NCBI GenBank assembly: GCA_937894185.1
Contig: CALCSA010000341.1
Span: 1 to 5,734 of the forward strand
Source of the DNA: an uncultured Clostridia bacterium
GTDB taxonomy: Bacteria > Bacillota > Clostridia > Oscillospirales > Ruminococcaceae
Length of the DNA stretch: 5,734 nucleotides
Direction: 5' to 3'
A program made the translations under genes and the position numbers. This document shows, one piece after another, positions 4,904-5,734 of this stretch. Below the pieces are notes generated by a model. It made no database searches. It saw nothing but the letters and a program-made list of their open reading frames with translations, and was not told the DNA's origin. The first letter of the stretch is position 1; each line of letters begins with the position of its first letter.

Positions 4904-5734
4904 ATGAAAACCATTAGCGCTCAAGCCATCACCAGTGCCCTGCGGGACATGTGCATTCAGGCCAACTGCATATTGCCTCAGGATGTCCGCCGCCGGATGG
5001 AAAGCTGCCGTGCCTGCGAAGAATGGCCCATTGCTCAGGAGATTCTGGATTTAATAGCCGAAAACTACGGTATTGCCGAGCAGGAAAACGTCCCCATCTG
5101 TCAGGATACCGGAGTTGCCTGTGTCTTTCTGGAAATCGGGCAGGAGGTTCACATCCAAGGAGATCTGACCGAGGCTGTCAACGAAGGAGTCCGGCAGGGC
5201 TACCGGGACGGCTACCTGCGCAAGTCCCTTGTGGGGGACCCTATCCGCCGGGTCAACACTGGGGCCAATACTCCCGCCATGCTCTACTGCGACATCGTCC
5301 CCGGCGACAAGCTTAAGATCACCGTGGCCCCCAAGGGCTTTGGCAGCGAAAATATGAGCAAAATCAAGATGCTCCGCCCCTCCGACGGACTGGAGGGCGT
5401 CAAGGAGTTCATCCTGTCGGCGGTGGAGGAAGCCGGCCCCAACCCCTGTCCCCCCATTGTGGTGGGAGTGGGAATCGGCGGCACCTTTGACAAAGCGGCC
5501 CTGCTGGCCAAAAAGGCCCTGCTGCGGGCAACCGACGACACCCATCCCGACCCCTACTACGCCCAATTGGAAGCCGAGCTTTTGGAGCAGGTCAACGCTT
5601 TGGGAATCGGTCCTCAGGGCTTTGGGGGAAGGACCACCGCTCTGGCGGTTAAAATTCTCACCATGGGCACCCACATTGCAGGGCTTCCGGTGGCGGTCAA
5701 CATCAACTGCCACGTGGCCCGCCACGTCAGCCGG
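4904..5734 (+). CDS. Fumarate hydratase (class I, Fe-S) alpha subunit, 3' end cut by window
   Basis: There are 277 visible residues with no stop; family members are about 280 long, so only a few codons should be missing. The protein is the N-terminal (alpha) half of oxygen-sensitive [4Fe-4S] hydro-lyases that interconvert fumarate and malate; close relatives act on L-tartrate, and the alpha chain alone does not settle which. Three cysteines sit where class I fumarases hold the cluster: Cys66 in PICQDTG, Cys182 in PNPCPP and Cys269 in NINCHVARH. Other hallmarks are RRVNTGANTPAMLY (115-128), PKGFGSENMSK (143-153), VGVGIGGTFDKAALLAKKALLR (187-208) and GFGGRTTALAVK (239-250). The N-terminal region carries an extra CRAC (35-38), a CxxC pair. 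The ATG at 4904 is well supported by AAAGGGAG at 4887-4894. The beta subunit gene is expected just beyond the window. Confidence 0.92.
   Translation, partial: MKTISAQAITSALRDMCIQANCILPQDVRRRMESCRACEEWPIAQEILDLIAENYGIAEQENVPICQDTGVACVFLEIGQEVHIQGDLTEAVNEGVRQGYRDGYLRKSLVGDPIRRVNTGANTPAMLYCDIVPGDKLKITVAPKGFGSENMSKIKMLRPSDGLEGVKEFILSAVEEAGPNPCPPIVVGVGIGGTFDKAALLAKKALLRATDDTHPDPYYAQLEAELLEQVNALGIGPQGFGGRTTALAVKILTMGTHIAGLPVAVNINCHVARHVSR

Noticed and set aside
4951..5316. 121-residue plus-strand reading frame inside the fumarase gene
   Set aside because: It is an out-of-frame shadow of the fumarase alpha coding region, which has all its family motifs in the other frame.

Overview
The window is a compact, all-plus-strand stretch of ordinary housekeeping genes from a GC-rich member of the Firmicutes. 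It is most likely a clostridial lineage of the Oscillospiraceae/Ruminococcaceae kind. This placement is an inference from three things: the comEC-holA neighbourhood, the clostridial style of RNase M5-like Toprim protein and two-subunit fumarase alpha chain, and strong AGGAGG-like ribosome binding sites in a GC-rich background. No sequence search was possible.

Layout. Positions 1-1440 hold the 3' part of comEC, the DNA-uptake channel. It is followed by holA (DNA polymerase III delta, 1461-2492), which overlaps by ATGA a TOPRIM-domain RNase M5-like protein (2489-3106). These three look like one operon. A good sigma-A-type promoter sits over the end of the Toprim gene (-10 TATAAT at 3102-3107). 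It is followed by about 185 non-coding bases (3107-3291) rich in inverted repeats, and then by an MreB/Mbl-family actin homologue (3292-4308). After a 94-base gap comes a small GNAT-like protein (4403-4867), and 36 bases later the alpha subunit of a class I [4Fe-4S] fumarase or tartrate dehydratase (4904 to the window end). The fumarase gene is cut only a few codons before its expected stop.

The genes are not one pathway. The first three concern DNA uptake, replication and RNA processing; the later ones concern cell shape, an unknown acyltransferase-like function and central carbon metabolism. No mobile element, CRISPR array, tRNA or rRNA was seen, and there is no evidence of a dedicated new defence or biosynthetic system.

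The points most worth checking are four. The ComEC C-terminal domain keeps a metallo-beta-lactamase-like layout but has lost its metal-binding histidines. The GNAT-like protein has lost the acetyl-CoA pyrophosphate loop. The structured leader before mreB could be a cis-regulatory RNA or small RNA, with a helix able to cover the mreB ribosome binding site. The mreB itself stands alone, with no mreC/mreD directly behind it.
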